Below, piece after piece: positions 62,802 to 64,000 of a stretch of DNA of 64,000 nt; within the stretch, counting starts at the first letter, position 1, and each line of letters opens with the position of its first letter. The notes under the pieces are model-generated. The model was not told where the DNA came from. It was given only the letters and a program-made list of their open reading frames with translations, and searched no databases. The DNA comes from an uncultured Clostridia bacterium. Its GTDB lineage: Bacteria > Bacillota > Clostridia > Christensenellales > Borkfalkiaceae. The DNA lies in assembly GCA_949282385.1 (NCBI GenBank), contig CASDOP010000001.1, positions 310,001-374,000 of the forward strand, written 5' to 3'. The position numbers were made by a program, and so were the translations under genes.

Positions 62802-63814
62802 GATTTTTCCCTGCTGACGGCGACGTCGTAACTTTCGGGAGAATAATAAACGACTTTCGAACCGCCGTTTTCAAACTCGAAGGGAACGTGTAAAAGTCCG
62901 TTCATGGCGCGCATAACGCTCACCCTGTTTTCGGGACGAACGTAAAAGAGAAGAAAACCTCCACCGCCCGCTCCGAGCAGTTTTCCGCCGAGCGCACCCG
63001 CTTTTATGCCTTTTTCGTAAAGTCCGTCTATGCTGTCCGTTGAAATTTTTGCACCCGTCTGACGCTTGAGTTTCCACGTTTCGTCGAGAAGTCTGCCGAA
63101 ATCGTCGATGTCGGACGAACGGCTGACGAGTATTTTTTCCGCCTCGTCCACAAGGCAGAGCATTTCTTTCAGCTGCGCGGTTTTATCCTTGATGTGCGCG
63201 GATGTTTCCTGCTGTATCTGCGCGGAAAGGCGGGTGAAACCCGTGAAAAAAAGCAAAAGACTGCCGTTGAGCGCCCTCTTCTTTTCGGGCGAAATGATGA
63301 GCCTTTCAACTTCGTAGCCGTCGGCAGAAAAATTAATGCGGTTGAAACCGCCGAAAGAAGCGGCTATCTGGTCCTGCCAGCCTCCCGCTTCGTCGCACAG
63401 CGTGCGCTCGAGATAAATGGCTTCGTCCGCAAGTTTGCGCTTGTCCGCATACTGACCTTTCAGGCAATGGAAGGCATGCAAAAGCCCGACAGCGAAAGAA
63501 CTGCTCGTTCCCAATCCCGTGCGGGCAGGCAAATCTGCCTCGTACGTTATGCGCAGTTCGTGCATGTCGAGCATTTTCATGGCATTGCGCACCAAAGGAT
63601 GCTCAATGTCGTCCAGACGGTTTACGCGCTCCGTTCTCGCATAGCACACTTCGGTGGTATAGTCGAAAAACGGAGGCAGATGTCTGACGTTGACGTAACA
63701 ATATTTATCGAAGGTGGTGGAAAGGACAGCGCCGCCGTTTTCGTTGAAAAACTTTGGCATGTCCGTTCCGCCGCCGAAAAAGCTCATTCTGAAAGGCGTT
63801 TTTGTTATTATCAT
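62798..63814 (-). CDS. hddA: D-glycero-alpha-D-manno-heptose-7-phosphate kinase (GHMP family)
   Basis: 338 residues. TPFRMSFFGGGTDMP opening, ATP motif ARTGLGTSSSFAVGLLHAF and C-terminal GGKLLGAGGGGFLLFYV, as in HddA. It phosphorylates heptose 7-phosphate at C1. With gmhA and the fused protein it completes GDP-heptose synthesis. It is 15 bp downstream of the partial sugar-phosphate transferase gene. Confidence 0.93.
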   Translation of the reverse strand: MIITKTPFRMSFFGGGTDMPKFFNENGGAVLSTTFDKYCYVNVRHLPPFFDYTTEVCYARTERVNRLDDIEHPLVRNAMKMLDMHELRITYEADLPARTGLGTSSSFAVGLLHAFHCLKGQYADKRKLADEAIYLERTLCDEAGGWQDQIAASFGGFNRINFSADGYEVERLIISPEKKRALNGSLLLFFTGFTRLSAQIQQETSAHIKDKTAQLKEMLCLVDEAEKILVSRSSDIDDFGRLLDETWKLKRQTGAKISTDSIDGLYEKGIKAGALGGKLLGAGGGGFLLFYVRPENRVSVMRAMNGLLHVPFEFENGGSKVVYYSPESYDVAVSREKS

Positions 63815-63829
63815 CTCACACCCTTAAAA

Positions 63830-64000
63830 TTACTTCGCGCCGTCGCGCCTTATAACCTCTATAACCGTCTTGAAAATTATTTTAAGGTCGAAAAGTATGC
63901 TGCAATGGTCGACATAATACAGCTCTTTTTGCTGTCTTTCGCCCGTTTCATAGACGGTATTGCTTCTGCCGCTCGCAGCCCACCAGCCTATAAGCCCGGG
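63830..64000 (-). CDS. Sugar-1-phosphate transferase, C-terminal fragment (cut by window edge)
   Basis: The last 56 residues. They begin PGLIGWWAASGRSNTVYETG, then ELYYVDHCSILFDLKIIFKTV and a VIRRDGAK end. This is the C-terminus of PGT-type enzymes such as WbaP or the TagU-like priming transferases (family form PGLTG-W-x-SGR...LYYxxxWSxxxDxxILxKT). The rest lies beyond the right edge. The enzyme would be another initiator of glycan assembly. Confidence 0.85.
   Translation of the reverse strand, partial: PGLIGWWAASGRSNTVYETGERQQKELYYVDHCSILFDLKIIFKTVIEVIRRDGAK

Overview
The window looks like a chromosome segment of an anaerobic, spore-forming Clostridia-type Firmicute, probably uncultured. 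Supporting signs are a long Bacillus-type SRP RNA with an Alu domain, a T-box leader on pheST, an RFN (FMN) leader on a RibU-type transporter, spore genes (yunB, spoVAD, spoVAE), a MocR regulator, a two-subunit class I fumarase and no outer-membrane genes. A Christensenellales-like relative is my guess and is not proven by the sequence. I see no IS element, prophage, CRISPR array or integration scar.

Layout. 1-7.7 kb: an oligopeptide ABC transporter operon (oppA-B-C-D-F, minus strand) in which OppA, OppC and OppD are all far longer than usual. 8-11.6 kb: tRNA-Glu(CUC), two flavoproteins and a small ferritin-like protein. 11.6-22.8 kb: uvrBA, tcdA, a PhoB/PhoR-type two-component pair, a radical-SAM DNA-repair pair and an Mrp ATPase. 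22.9-25.9 kb: SRP RNA, a NatAB-like ABC exporter and a small XRE regulator with its own candidate operators. 25.9-36.9 kb: uppP, a PrsA-like lipoprotein, mfd, pth, prs, tadA, an M14 peptidase, rlmH and a CPBP protease. 37-44.4 kb: fumarase, T-box-pheST, yunB, spoVAD and spoVAE. 44.4-54 kb: IMP dehydrogenase, a MocR regulator, NADP isocitrate dehydrogenase, then the operon tsaE-tsaB-rimI-hydrolase-murF-ddl. 54-55.2 kb: the FMN riboswitch and ribU. 55.2-64 kb: a surface-polysaccharide cluster with two sugar-phosphate transferases, UDP-galactopyranose mutase, four glycosyltransferase-type proteins and a complete GDP-D-glycero-D-manno-heptose set.

How it works together. DNA repair is unusually dense: uvrA, uvrB, mfd and the radical-SAM pair. 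Two repair promoters carry a LexA-like box at nearly the same distance from the -10 element. Cell-wall functions recur as uppP, an M14 peptidase, a membrane-anchored MurF, Ddl and the glycan cluster. Translation quality control is represented by TsaB, TsaE, TcdA, TadA, RlmH, Pth and PheST.

The most unusual signals are: (1) the enlarged Opp transporter, with about 380 extra residues inside the OppD ATPase and a roughly 215-residue outer loop in OppC; (2) recurrent leaderless architecture, where a -10 box ends 5-8 nt before the start codon with no Shine-Dalgarno, seen for baiN, tcdA, the CPBP protease, fumA, tsaE and yunB; (3) a MurF whose N-terminal domain is replaced by a membrane domain; (4) a hydrolase whose only good start is an ATT codon; (5) a hairpin that buries the ribosome binding site of the ferritin-like gene. 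Everything here was read by eye and no database search was run.
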